Shown: in pieces, positions 17,650 to 28,353 of the stretch
How positions within the stretch are numbered: the stretch's first letter is position 1
Layout: every line of letters starts with the position of its first letter
Assembly: GCA_903822055.1 (NCBI GenBank)
Contig: CAIJNR010000040.1
Location: 1 to 41,321 of the forward strand
Source: an uncultured Francisellaceae bacterium
GTDB taxonomy: Bacteria; Pseudomonadota; Gammaproteobacteria; UBA6186; Azoamicaceae
DNA: 41,321 nt
Direction: 5' to 3'
Notes under the pieces: model-generated
The model's input: the letters and a program-made list of their open reading frames with translations, nothing else
Told to the model about the DNA's origin: nothing
Database searches by the model: none
Made by a program: the position numbers and the translations under genes

Positions 17650-18303
17650 ATGCAAAAACAAAAAAATATTAATAAATACATTTTTAAATATAGTAGGTTG
17701 TTGTTTATAAAAATTATTTTATTAATTAATTTGTTTGGTAACTATGTATTAGCATCTCAGCAAGATCCAGTACAATTTTTACATTCTATTACGGATAAAG
17801 TATTGACTGAATTAAAACATAGCCAGGATGAGCATAAGAAAATTAATGAAATAAATAGGATAGTTGATAATTATATTATGCCAAATGTTGATTTTGAGGA
17901 AATGTGTCAATGGATTGCAGGGCGGGGTATTTGGGCAAAAGCTGCTGAAGCTGAACGAACTAACTTTATTAGTGAATTAAAACAATTATTAATTAAAACT
18001 TATTCAACCACTTTAAATAATTATACTGAGGAAAAAATAGAATTTCAGCATTATGCTGGAGATCATAGTGCTAAGCGTATTCAAATAAAAAGTACGGTAA
18101 TTCGTCCTAATAAAGAAAACTTATCTGTAGATTATAGGTTGGTTGCTAAGGATGATTCTTGGAAAGTGTATGATTTAATTATTGAAGGAGTAAGCGTTTT
18201 GCAAGGATTTAGGGCACAGTTTAGCGATGATATAAAAATGCATGGTTTATCAACTGTAACTAATAAAATTAAAAATCATAATAATAAAAAACAAATAGAG
18301 TAA
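17650..18303 (+). CDS. mlaC: Periplasmic phospholipid-binding protein MlaC
   Basis: It is the soluble periplasmic shuttle of the Mla pathway. An N-terminal signal (basic NKYIFKYSR, hydrophobic LLFIKIILLINLFG, cut near VLAS) precedes the MlaC/Ttg2D domain, recognisable by RIVDNYIMPNVDFEEMCQWI and YRLVAKDDSWKVYDLIIEGVS. It starts 2 nt after mlaD with GGAG just upstream. The length of 217 residues is usual. Confidence 0.94.
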   Translation: MQKQKNINKYIFKYSRLLFIKIILLINLFGNYVLASQQDPVQFLHSITDKVLTELKHSQDEHKKINEINRIVDNYIMPNVDFEEMCQWIAGRGIWAKAAEAERTNFISELKQLLIKTYSTTLNNYTEEKIEFQHYAGDHSAKRIQIKSTVIRPNKENLSVDYRLVAKDDSWKVYDLIIEGVSVLQGFRAQFSDDIKMHGLSTVTNKIKNHNNKKQIE

Positions 18304-18308
18304 TTAAG

Positions 18309-20685
<2,377 letters not shown>

Positions 20686-20689
20686 AAAA

Positions 20690-21151
20690 TTGAGCGGTTT
20701 GCATGGTTGGGTAGCTAAAAAGACTATGCAACCATTTGAATTTATAGAGATTTATACTAAACCGCTTTGTATAGCAATTTTACCAATAAAAAATTCTGGA
20801 TCTACAAATGATCTTCAGTATAGAGAAATTAAAAATTTATATATAAAAATGTTATCTGTATTAGAGTTAACGTCAGACAAATTATCTAAAGTTTTTATGA
20901 GGTATCAGGAAAAAGAAAAATTTTCTATAGAACAAAAAAAATTATTAACCAAAAAAATTTCATACTATTCACCAAAGTGTATCTTAGAATTCGGAGATTT
21001 AGGGTTTTTAGATATTAATTTATTAAATTTAGAAAATATTTTTACAATAAAAACTTTTCATCCAGAGCATTTATTAAATAATCCACAAGATAAAAGACAA
21101 GCTCACCAAGATTTATTATTATGCAAGAAAAAATTGGCAATACTCTCTTAA
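20690..21151 (+). CDS. HolD-like / uracil-DNA-glycosylase-fold protein
   Basis: This 153-residue protein begins with a TTG 4 nt after pssA. It is not strongly conserved, but its last third, TFHPEHLLNNPQDKRQAHQDL, has the shape of the C-terminal motif of family 4 uracil-DNA glycosylases (HPxxLLRNPxxKRxxWxDL). The catalytic N-terminal motifs of glycosylases are not visible. In E. coli the gene before rimI is holD, the psi subunit of DNA polymerase III, which also ends in a NPTARAALWQQI-like stretch. Position and tail suggest a diverged psi subunit. A shorter start at the ATG at 20726 is possible. It overlaps rimI by 31 nt. Confidence 0.55.
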   Translation: MSGLHGWVAKKTMQPFEFIEIYTKPLCIAILPIKNSGSTNDLQYREIKNLYIKMLSVLELTSDKLSKVFMRYQEKEKFSIEQKKLLTKKISYYSPKCILEFGDLGFLDINLLNLENIFTIKTFHPEHLLNNPQDKRQAHQDLLLCKKKLAILS

Positions 21152-21588
21152 TTAGACGAATGATAGAACAAGATTTAGATGTTGTATCTCGTATAGAAAG
21201 TGAAGTAGCAACCAATCCATGGAATAAAGAATTATTTATTAGTTGTGCAAAAATGTATGATTCGGTTGTGGCAACAATAGATGATGGTTCTGTAATAGGG
21301 TATGGTATTATTGCGATATATAGCTCAATTCACGAGGCGCATGTCCTTAATTTAGGTGTAGATCAAAAATGGCAGGGCATGGGTGTTGGTGGTAGATTGT
21401 TAGATTATTTGATAAATTCATGTACAGCTATTAATAATAAAATTTTTTTAGAGGTTAATAAAAATAATTTAGCAGCAATTTGCTTATATAAAAAATTTAA
21501 ATTTATAGAAGTTAGTGTTAGAAAAAATTATTATAATACTAAGGATGGCAAAGAAGATGCGTTGGTTTTTTTGCTTCAAGATGTTTGA
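21121..21588 (+). CDS. rimI: Ribosomal-protein-alanine N-acetyltransferase
   Basis: This GNAT enzyme acetylates the N-terminal Ala of ribosomal protein S18. The acetyl-CoA loop appears as KWQGMGVGGRLLDYL (Q/RxxGxG/A), followed by FLEVNKNNLAAICLYKKFKF and a YYN near the end, all typical of RimI. It has 155 residues. It follows the HolD-like gene by overlap, matching the holD-rimI order of other gammaproteobacteria. Confidence 0.9.
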   Translation: MQEKIGNTLLIRRMIEQDLDVVSRIESEVATNPWNKELFISCAKMYDSVVATIDDGSVIGYGIIAIYSSIHEAHVLNLGVDQKWQGMGVGGRLLDYLINSCTAINNKIFLEVNKNNLAAICLYKKFKFIEVSVRKNYYNTKDGKEDALVFLLQDV

Positions 21589-21613
21589 AAAAACTTATTA
21601 GTTTTGAATATAA

Positions 21614-23269
21614 TTATTGGTGAGGGTGACGTGATAATAATTTTGGTTGAACATCAATCATATTTTCAAATGATTTTATATTTTTAAATGCGTTTGGGTT
21701 GTTTCTAATTAATTTAGCATTAACATTGTGTTTAAGTATCATTTGTTTCAGATTTTCACTAAAAACATTGTCATCTTTAATTTTAATTTCTAATGTGCAT
21801 TTGTGTGGTGAATTTGCATTTGATTCCAGATGGTTTTTATTAAGTTGATGTAAAATTTTCATTAAATGTTCTTCTGAAAATGCAGATGGTGGAAATGATA
21901 TTTGCGTATGCTTGTTGTTAGCCAAGTTAGATTTGGATATTGTATTTAATTGTTGTATAGCCATTGCAATGTTTTCATCCATATCTTCTGAAAAAAATAT
22001 CAGATTTTTTTTTGTTATAGACATTAATGGTGTATGAGGATCATTTGATGCATTAAAAACCTGACCAAAAGATTCTTTGGTTCCATCATAAGAAAGTTTA
22101 ATTTGTTTAGTATTAATAGTTGTGTTGTCAATGTTTAATTTTTTAACAATTAATGTTTGGTTTTTAGGATCGGTAAAATGTTTATAATAACCTTTGGGAG
22201 AAAATTCATTATTATTAATAATCATTTCTTTTGTTGTTGATTCTTTTATTGGCAATGGTTTATCAGGTATTGCTGGTATAACAAGAGTACCATCAGAGTT
22301 TGGCTGGTCTATTACTGCTTCTGGTTCAAGCTTGATATTTGCTGGTAGTGTTTTTTCTTCTAACAATTCAGGCAATACTGGTGCTAACGAATGAGTAGTT
22401 ATTATTGGTGGTATAGTTGATACTAAATCGTCTTCTATATTTTCTGGTAGTACATGTTCATAATGATTTGATCCATTAAAACATATGTATACAACTGGAT
22501 TACCACCTTGATTATATATTCTATGGCTAGTAAATTCTGGTTTGTTAGGATTTTTTGCATAATAATGTACTTCTTTTCCTGAAGCGATAGCTATTGCTGG
22601 TATTAGGCTTTGAGGTATCCATTGAGATTGTTTATCTATAAATTGTTCTGCTAATTCTTTTAATATAATAGGTATTTCAGTTGGAAGTTCTTTGAAATAT
22701 TTGTTTGTTAGCAGGTTCAAATCGGAATCTTTGATATCGATATATAAGTTTTGGTAGTCTTCATAGGCTTTAAGTAATTGTGGATCTTGTAAATTTGTCA
22801 ATATTTTATATATGTCAGCATTATCATGTTGTCCAACCCAGTTCATATATTTTTTATGAAAATTATCTAATTGTTGTCCTGGAACTTTAGAAGGGTGTTC
22901 AATACAATATTTTTCAATTATATTTTTAAATAATATATTTTGTTCGGATAGTTTTTCCAGAACTTGCAAAGCAGCATCTAATGCACTTTGTTTGTCAGTA
23001 TTAACAAAGTTTCTTAATTTCATTATTGCTGGACATGCATTTTGTTCTTCAGGTTTTAAATCGTGCATTTCAGTTAATCCAACTTTTACTGCAGCAAATA
23101 ATTCTTGATTAACTGGTGGTTCTTGACATGTTGCAATTAATTTAGATATTTCTTTTCGCTTAGCAGCAACATCATTATAATAAAACTTTCCATTAATGAA
23201 TTCACCGAATATTGCATGGAATGCGCAATCGCCTTCTCCAGTAGTGTTACTTGTTGTAATTTTAGGCAT
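21614..23269 (-). CDS. OTU-domain cysteine protease-like protein (candidate effector)
   Basis: The first ~280 residues match an OTU-type deubiquitinase layout. GEGDCAFHAIFGE at residues 11-23 carries the Asp14-Cys15 pair of the catalytic loop, and FNGSNHYEHV supplies the likely catalytic His269 with an aromatic neighbour. A Pro-rich linker (about 285-345) leads to a C-terminal region of ~200 residues that I do not recognise. There is no signal peptide or membrane segment. OTU proteases remove ubiquitin chains and are eukaryotic or host-directed; bacteria lack ubiquitin, so a translocated effector is the simplest reading. It is a single gene, convergent with rimI by 25 nt, with a 186-nt AT-rich gap upstream. 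Confidence 0.75.
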   Translation of the reverse strand: MPKITTSNTTGEGDCAFHAIFGEFINGKFYYNDVAAKRKEISKLIATCQEPPVNQELFAAVKVGLTEMHDLKPEEQNACPAIMKLRNFVNTDKQSALDAALQVLEKLSEQNILFKNIIEKYCIEHPSKVPGQQLDNFHKKYMNWVGQHDNADIYKILTNLQDPQLLKAYEDYQNLYIDIKDSDLNLLTNKYFKELPTEIPIILKELAEQFIDKQSQWIPQSLIPAIAIASGKEVHYYAKNPNKPEFTSHRIYNQGGNPVVYICFNGSNHYEHVLPENIEDDLVSTIPPIITTHSLAPVLPELLEEKTLPANIKLEPEAVIDQPNSDGTLVIPAIPDKPLPIKESTTKEMIINNNEFSPKGYYKHFTDPKNQTLIVKKLNIDNTTINTKQIKLSYDGTKESFGQVFNASNDPHTPLMSITKKNLIFFSEDMDENIAMAIQQLNTISKSNLANNKHTQISFPPSAFSEEHLMKILHQLNKNHLESNANSPHKCTLEIKIKDDNVFSENLKQMILKHNVNAKLIRNNPNAFKNIKSFENMIDVQPKLLSRHPHQ

Positions 23270-23455
23270 GTTTTAATAATAGAACAAATGAATTTTTTTG
23301 CTTTTACTAAATATTAGTAGTGTTGTGTGTATGTAATATATATATGAGTGTATAACATACATGTGTGTCGTAATTTACTTTACTCAATATTTCTGAGATA
23401 ATTAACTTAATATATTAATTAAAGTAAGAAAAAATAGAACTATTCAGGTAAATAT

Positions 23456-24880
23456 ATGTCGCTAGTAAAATTAAACACCATAAATAAAACTGGTAGGTTA
23501 ACAAACCATAAAGAAGGTGGCATAAAAGAAGTTTTACAAGTTTCTTATCCATTAATGATTTCATATCTATCTGGCTATTTGATGTTATTTATAGATCGAT
23601 TGATTTTAGCTAGATATTCTAATGAAGCTATGAATACCGTAGCTACAGTTGGCACTGTTTGTTATGTTTTTGATTATGGTTTAATAGGTGTTACAGCTAT
23701 TGTAGAGGTTTTGGTTGGTAGATTAAATGGTTCTGGACAATTAGACCGATTAGGAGAACCTGTATGGCAAGCAATTTGGTTGTGTATTTTTAGTTTTGCA
23801 TTATGTATTCCATTAGCATTTTGGGGTGATCAATTTTTAGTACCAACAATTTATAAAGAACTTGGAACTAAATATTATTTTATTTCTATGTTATGTTGCC
23901 CTTTTTTTGGGTTGGCTGCAGCGTTTGGATCGTTTTTTATTGGTCAAGGAAAAGGATTTCTGGTAACAATAGCCGTTATTGTAAGTAATTTAGTAAATTT
24001 AGTTTTATCATTAATGTTGGTATTTGGTTTTTGGATCCTCCCAAGACTTGGACCACAAGGAGCGGCTATTGCCACAGGATGTGCACAAATTATCCAAGTT
24101 GTAATATTGGCCGTAATATTTTTTTCTAAAACTAATCGTATTAAGCATGGTTGTGGAATATGGAAATTTAATCATAAAATATTTAAAGAAATTTTAAATT
24201 TAGGGTTGCCTAATTCTTTATCACATGTATTAGAAATTTCAGCATGGGCATTAGTTGCTAACATGTTAGCAGCTATTAGTAATGAACAAGTTACTTTATT
24301 TAGTATAGGACAAAGTTTGTTTATTTTGGTTGCATTTTTTTCGGAAGGATTACAAAAAGGAGTTATGGCAATATCTTCTAATTTTGTTGGAGCTAAAAGT
24401 TATTACTTGATTCCTAAAAATTTAGCTTCTGCAAGTTATGTTCATTTAATGTTTTGTTTATTTTTGTTATTTTTATTATTAATTGATCAAAATATTATTG
24501 TAAAAATATTTTTTTCTAATGATGTTCTAAGTGTTGCTGATCTAGAAATGAGTAGTCTTTTAGATAAAATTAGGGTTAATTGTTTTTGGGTATTACTATA
24601 CTTCGCATTAGATGGACTAGTGTGGATTAGATCGGCAGTTTTAACGTCTTTTGGTGATATGAAATTTATTATGTTTGCAAATGTAATTAGTGTGATAGTG
24701 TTTGCAGTTTTGCCAATTTACGTGTTTATAGTAAAAGAATACAATCCAGCAATTATCTCTAGTTGGCAATTAGTAAGCATGCCTGCTTGGCAATTGGTGA
24801 GCATGTCGGCAGTAGTTAATTTGTTAGTTTTTTCTTATCGTTCGCAATATAAATATAAAATGATAAATAGTTTATGTTAG
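23456..24880 (+). CDS. MATE family efflux transporter
   Basis: This integral membrane protein of 474 residues has about 12 hydrophobic segments in two homologous halves, the MATE/NorM layout. These proteins export cationic compounds in exchange for sodium or protons. The N-terminal half begins with VLQVSYPLMISYLSGYLMLF, and the second half with LNLGLPNSLSHVLEISAWAL. Near the C-terminus an 8-residue segment is tandemly repeated (WQLVSMPA, WQLVSMSA), coded by 24-nt units at 24764-24811. The substrate cannot be told. It stands alone, divergent from the OTU gene. Confidence 0.88.
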   Translation: MSLVKLNTINKTGRLTNHKEGGIKEVLQVSYPLMISYLSGYLMLFIDRLILARYSNEAMNTVATVGTVCYVFDYGLIGVTAIVEVLVGRLNGSGQLDRLGEPVWQAIWLCIFSFALCIPLAFWGDQFLVPTIYKELGTKYYFISMLCCPFFGLAAAFGSFFIGQGKGFLVTIAVIVSNLVNLVLSLMLVFGFWILPRLGPQGAAIATGCAQIIQVVILAVIFFSKTNRIKHGCGIWKFNHKIFKEILNLGLPNSLSHVLEISAWALVANMLAAISNEQVTLFSIGQSLFILVAFFSEGLQKGVMAISSNFVGAKSYYLIPKNLASASYVHLMFCLFLLFLLLIDQNIIVKIFFSNDVLSVADLEMSSLLDKIRVNCFWVLLYFALDGLVWIRSAVLTSFGDMKFIMFANVISVIVFAVLPIYVFIVKEYNPAIISSWQLVSMPAWQLVSMSAVVNLLVFSYRSQYKYKMINSLC

Positions 24881-24897
24881 AAAATCCTAAAAGGACT

Positions 24898-24967
24898 ATT
24901 AATTAATATACCAAGATTTACTATTGTTATTGGACATTTTAAGCAATGTTAACTCATGAACAAACTA
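24898..24967 (+). repeat. 70-bp direct repeat, upstream copy (bioC-like promoter and first codons)
   Basis: This copy matches 27038-27107 at 67 of 70 positions. It includes the leader of the methyltransferase gene and its first seven codons (ATG at 24946, MLTHEQT), then runs into a stop at 24970. It is a dead 5' fragment. The rest of the 24881-25285 gap contains the family A repeat at 25031-25101 and otherwise no recognisable feature. Confidence 0.9.
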
Positions 24968-25030
24968 TTTAAAAGTTTTGCATAATTAAATAAGAGCTGT
25001 CCAGTAAACAATTAATTTGCTCATTTAGTA

Positions 25031-25101
25031 GGCCTCACCCAAACACTCTCAACTATAAGTCACGCTTACTACAGCCCTCTCCAGCTAACGCTGGTAGAGG
25101 G
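25031..25101 (+). repeat. Solo, diverged copy of the DUF559-element terminal repeat
   Basis: It follows the same order as 1-73: GCCTCACCC, then CACGCTTAC, then a CCCTCTCCAGC/GCTGG-AGAGGG hairpin at 25075-25101 with a TAAC loop and one bulge. It has the same orientation as the left end of the element. No DUF559 ORF follows. Confidence 0.75.
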
Positions 25102-25285
25102 CGGAAACATTAATATTAATAGAGATCTATCTTATAAAAAATGCTATATATTCTCATTAAATTTTTAATTATTTTTATCATATTATGCAAAAACACAAAT
25201 TAACAGCATAAGACCATACATATAACATTACATAAGATCCAATTGATAATATTATACTGATAGTTGGAAGAAGTAATTTGCTAAA

Positions 25286-26191
25286 TTATTTAACTATTAA
25301 TTTTTTGTTGCGATGGAATAAGTTTTTTATTTTTGAGCCTAACAAAACAGGAATAAAAATTAAAAATTTACTCATCTTAATACAAAAAGCACCTATCAAA
25401 GCAAGTAATCCCATTTTTTTGGCTATGATACCAGTTACTAACGCACCTATACCATATGCAGCTACTTTATCTTTCCCTTCCACAAAATCTTCATACGATT
25501 TATTATTATTAAAATGTAATACACTTAGTATGTTCTTCGCATGAAGTTTGTCTTTAGAAATTGTTGATTGGGTGGTAACCAAATTAAATACTAAATAACC
25601 ATACCTTCCAAGCGCATAAGTATTATAGTTTACTGTTGGCTCTAAAGAGTCATTTTCTTTTGCAAGCATAGACCATACTAATTGATGGGCAGAAGGATTA
25701 TAGGTAGGAGCTTCTATCCAGCCAACTATGTGTAAAGGAAGAAATCCATTTCGAACTCTTTCTTTATTTTCTTGTTCAGTTCCATCTTTTAAGCTTTTAA
25801 GCAGGTCATCTGCATTCCAGTTTTTTGCTTCATTATCTCGAATATAACCAGATGTAATAAAATTAATCGTAATAAACCAATCGTGATTTCTAGACACAAT
25901 TAATCCTATAAAATTTTGGTTGGTATTGTTTCCAATGGAATGCATAAATTCAGCTGCTTCATTCTTTGGAATGTATAGGTAGTTTTCTGGAATATCGATG
26001 GAAGCTTGATCAATTAGAGGAATAGTTGTTGGGCCTAATATTGCTGCGTTTAAGGCGTTTTCTAATATTGTAACATTATTTTGATCTTTATCGTTATTCG
26101 TTTCGCAGTAAGCTAATGAATTCGTTAAAAAAAAAGAAAACGCTAATACTATAAATAATATATTTTTTAATTTTTTAAACATGGCAACCAC
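25286..26191 (-). CDS. DUF2167 family membrane-anchored protein
   Basis: This DUF2167 protein has 301 residues. A signal peptide (KNILFIVLAFSFFLTNSLAYC) leads to an extracytoplasmic domain. Family hallmarks include DWFITINFITSGYIRDNEAKNWNADDLL, VVGWIEAPTY-like PLHIVGWIEAPTYNPSAHQLVW and NYNTYALGRYGYLVFNLV. The C-terminus carries one or two membrane helices (GIGALVTGIIAKKMGLLALIGAFC) and a basic tail. The function of the family is unknown. It lies inside the segment bounded by the 70-bp direct repeats, so it may have arrived with that segment. The Met at residue 4 is an alternative start. Confidence 0.85.
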   Translation of the reverse strand: MVAMFKKLKNILFIVLAFSFFLTNSLAYCETNNDKDQNNVTILENALNAAILGPTTIPLIDQASIDIPENYLYIPKNEAAEFMHSIGNNTNQNFIGLIVSRNHDWFITINFITSGYIRDNEAKNWNADDLLKSLKDGTEQENKERVRNGFLPLHIVGWIEAPTYNPSAHQLVWSMLAKENDSLEPTVNYNTYALGRYGYLVFNLVTTQSTISKDKLHAKNILSVLHFNNNKSYEDFVEGKDKVAAYGIGALVTGIIAKKMGLLALIGAFCIKMSKFLIFIPVLLGSKIKNLFHRNKKLIVK

Positions 26192-26299
26192 TTAAAATAA
26201 ACAAACATCTTCCTAACTAAGATAACATAATATTTAGTTTTTACAATTACTTTTACCATGTTTTTGATGCTTTAAATGGTGTATATCACCTTACAGCCC

Positions 26300-26992
26300 T
26301 TAAGCTCTAGCAATGCACCATACGTCAATAGTTAATTGAGAATTTTTTAGTTTAATAGCTTGGCATAGACTTTTTATAGTACTTCCAGTTGTGACTACAT
26401 CATCTAATATTGCGATATGCTTATATGGCAACTCATCAGATAAAAAAGCATGTTTAATATTAACATTACGATTTGGTTTTAATAAGCTGGTTTGTTTAAC
26501 GGTGTTTTTGATTCTAAGACATGAGGTGTTATTGATTTTTATTTTTCTAGAAAGATGCTTGCTTAATTCAAATGCTTGATTAAAACCTCTGGTACGTAAA
26601 CGATCTATGTGTAGAGGTACTGGAATCACGATTTCTGGTAATGTGCTATATTTATACCAGTTTTCCAAGGCGAAATTAGATAAAATTTTTCCTAGAAAAT
26701 CAGCATAAATTAATTTTTGTTTAAATTTTAAATCCAAAATTAATTTTTTGATTGGATCTTGATAAGAAAAGATCGTAAAAATTTTATTAAAATTGCTAAT
26801 ATTTTCTTTACAGTTAGTACAAAGAAACTTTTCATGAAAAGTTAGTTCTTTTTGGCATTTCTCGCATTTGTGTTTGATATTAGTAATCCAGGGCAATATT
26901 TTTTTGCAAAAATTACACATGCCAAATTCTTGAGCTTGATCTAGTTGGCAAAATAGACAATGATTTAACTGTAGTAAATTAGATATTAACAT
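26300..26992 (-). CDS. comF: ComF family phosphoribosyltransferase-like protein
   Basis: ComF proteins are needed for natural transformation in several bacteria, probably in handling imported single-stranded DNA. The N-terminal ~60 residues hold zinc-ribbon cysteine pairs (CLFC, CNFC, CEKC, CTNC). The rest is a phosphoribosyltransferase fold with VIPVPLHIDRLRTRGFNQA and the PRPP loop ILDDVVTTGST. The length of 230 residues is usual. A comF beside a bioC-like gene fits gammaproteobacterial synteny, where comF neighbours the biotin genes. Confidence 0.92.
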   Translation of the reverse strand: MLISNLLQLNHCLFCQLDQAQEFGMCNFCKKILPWITNIKHKCEKCQKELTFHEKFLCTNCKENISNFNKIFTIFSYQDPIKKLILDLKFKQKLIYADFLGKILSNFALENWYKYSTLPEIVIPVPLHIDRLRTRGFNQAFELSKHLSRKIKINNTSCLRIKNTVKQTSLLKPNRNVNIKHAFLSDELPYKHIAILDDVVTTGSTIKSLCQAIKLKNSQLTIDVWCIARA

Positions 26993-27037
26993 ATATAACT
27001 GTACAGATTATTTTTTTATATTGTGTATCTAAATATA

Positions 27038-27107
27038 ATTAATTAATATACTAAGATTTGCTATTGTTATTGGACACTTTAAGCAATGTTAACTCATGAA
27101 CAAACTA
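27038..27107 (+). repeat. 70-bp direct repeat, downstream copy
   Basis: This is the functional copy: it contains the leader and first seven codons of the methyltransferase gene that starts at 27086. It matches 24898-24967 with three mismatches and a constant offset of 2140 bp. Confidence 0.9.
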
Positions 27108-27709
27108 CGAAATTAACCCATAAAATAGCGACTAGATTATTAGATCGATTAGAATTTATTACTCTTCAACCAGGTAATATTTTAGATCTTGGCTGTTTGG
27201 ATGAATATTTATTAGATCAATTAGCTATTAATTATCCAACTGCTGAACTATATGGTTTAAATATAGCTATAAATACGACTATAGATCACATTAAATATAA
27301 AAACATCCACAATATATTTTGTGCAAATTTGGATAATTTGCCATTAGCTGATAGTAGTTTAGATTTAATAGTTTCTAATTTGGCAATCGATTGTTTAAAT
27401 ATAAATATTGATCAATGGTTTAAAGAATTACATAGGGTTATAAAACCAGATGGTTTATTATTGTTTACAATGTTTAATACAACAAAATTAGATAATAATG
27501 CATTGCTTAAAATTGGAGATGTATTGTTGAATAACAGATTTTGTGATCCAGTTGTTGATCAAGAATTAATTAATATAAATTATAAATCAAATAATATAGT
27601 TAACAAGATAGAAAATGTAGATCAGATTAAAACCATGTCTATAGAAGTTCTTTATGGGCATGCGTTAGGAAGTTATTTTATCAAGACGCCAATAGATGTA
27701 GATTGTTAA
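27086..27709 (+). CDS. BioC-like SAM-dependent methyltransferase, short
   Basis: This class I methyltransferase fold resembles BioC, which methylates malonyl-ACP at the start of biotin synthesis. SAM motif I reads ILDLGCLDEYL, without the usual GxG after LDLGC; the DNLPLADSSLDLIVSNLAIDCLN segment resembles motif II-III. At 207 residues it is well below the ~250-290 of typical BioC. The comF neighbour supports the bioC origin, but the altered motif and lack of other biotin genes leave the activity open. Its 5' end is duplicated at 24898-24967. It shares 4 bp at the stop with rsmJ. Confidence 0.65.
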   Translation: MLTHEQTTKLTHKIATRLLDRLEFITLQPGNILDLGCLDEYLLDQLAINYPTAELYGLNIAINTTIDHIKYKNIHNIFCANLDNLPLADSSLDLIVSNLAIDCLNINIDQWFKELHRVIKPDGLLLFTMFNTTKLDNNALLKIGDVLLNNRFCDPVVDQELININYKSNNIVNKIENVDQIKTMSIEVLYGHALGSYFIKTPIDVDC

Positions 27710-28353
27710 TCTGTTTTACGTTTTAGTTGGGTTAAATAAACATCAAACCTATTAGCTTTTCCAGTCAAACTAAAATCTGGTTTAATGTTTTCTAAATACG
27801 GAGCAATTCTAGGTCTCTTTACTACGATACGTTTTTTAGCATAATTTAGGGTTGTTTTTAATAAATTTTGATCATCAGAAATGTCTTCTTGTTCATTAGA
27901 TATTATAAATTGTAAAATTTGCATGAATTTTTTTGGTGCTGCATTATTTTTTGTTTGAAACATTGGATCTAAATAAATAACATCTGGTAAACAATTATTT
28001 TTTTGAATTATTTCTGGGATTATTTGTAATGCATTACCTTGTAATATAGTAATGTTTTTGACAATTGGTGCTAAAAAATCATTATCTTTAGCCCTTAACA
28101 ACCTTTCCTGTACTAATTTAGCAATAGTTGGATTTTTTTCTATGGCATATACTTTACAATTTAGGTGAGCAAGAACTATTGCGTCTGTGCCAAATCCGCA
28201 AGTTGCATCTATTACTTGTAATCGATGTTGAGAACTAGTACCTACAGCTCTTGCTATGGCTTGTTTCTTATGCCCACCACCATGTTTTAATCGGTAAATA
28301 AGTGATGATGGGCTTATAGAATCAAAAGAATTTATAAGATTATTCACAACCAC
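27706..28353 (-). CDS. rsmJ: 16S rRNA (guanine-1516-N2)-methyltransferase
   Basis: RsmJ methylates G1516 of 16S rRNA in the cytosol. The SAM motif is DATCGFGTDAIVLAHL and the catalytic-type motif is VIYLDPMFQ, followed by basic residues (KKFMQIL). It has 215 residues, slightly shorter than E. coli RsmJ. It overlaps the upstream membrane-protein gene by 14 nt, so the two form an operon. Confidence 0.9.
   Translation of the reverse strand: MVVNNLINSFDSISPSSLIYRLKHGGGHKKQAIARAVGTSSQHRLQVIDATCGFGTDAIVLAHLNCKVYAIEKNPTIAKLVQERLLRAKDNDFLAPIVKNITILQGNALQIIPEIIQKNNCLPDVIYLDPMFQTKNNAAPKKFMQILQFIISNEQEDISDDQNLLKTTLNYAKKRIVVKRPRIAPYLENIKPDFSLTGKANRFDVYLTQLKRKTD

Noticed and set aside
23390-23430. TTAAT-rich tract upstream of the OTU gene that could be a PmrA-type box
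   Set aside because: The known Legionella PmrA site needs two TTAAT-type half sites 11 nt apart. The spacings here are 8, 13 or 17 nt, and the tract is simply AT-rich.
25278-25544. Plus-strand ORF of 88 codons
   Set aside because: It is the antisense shadow of the DUF2167 gene, which has clear family motifs on the minus strand.
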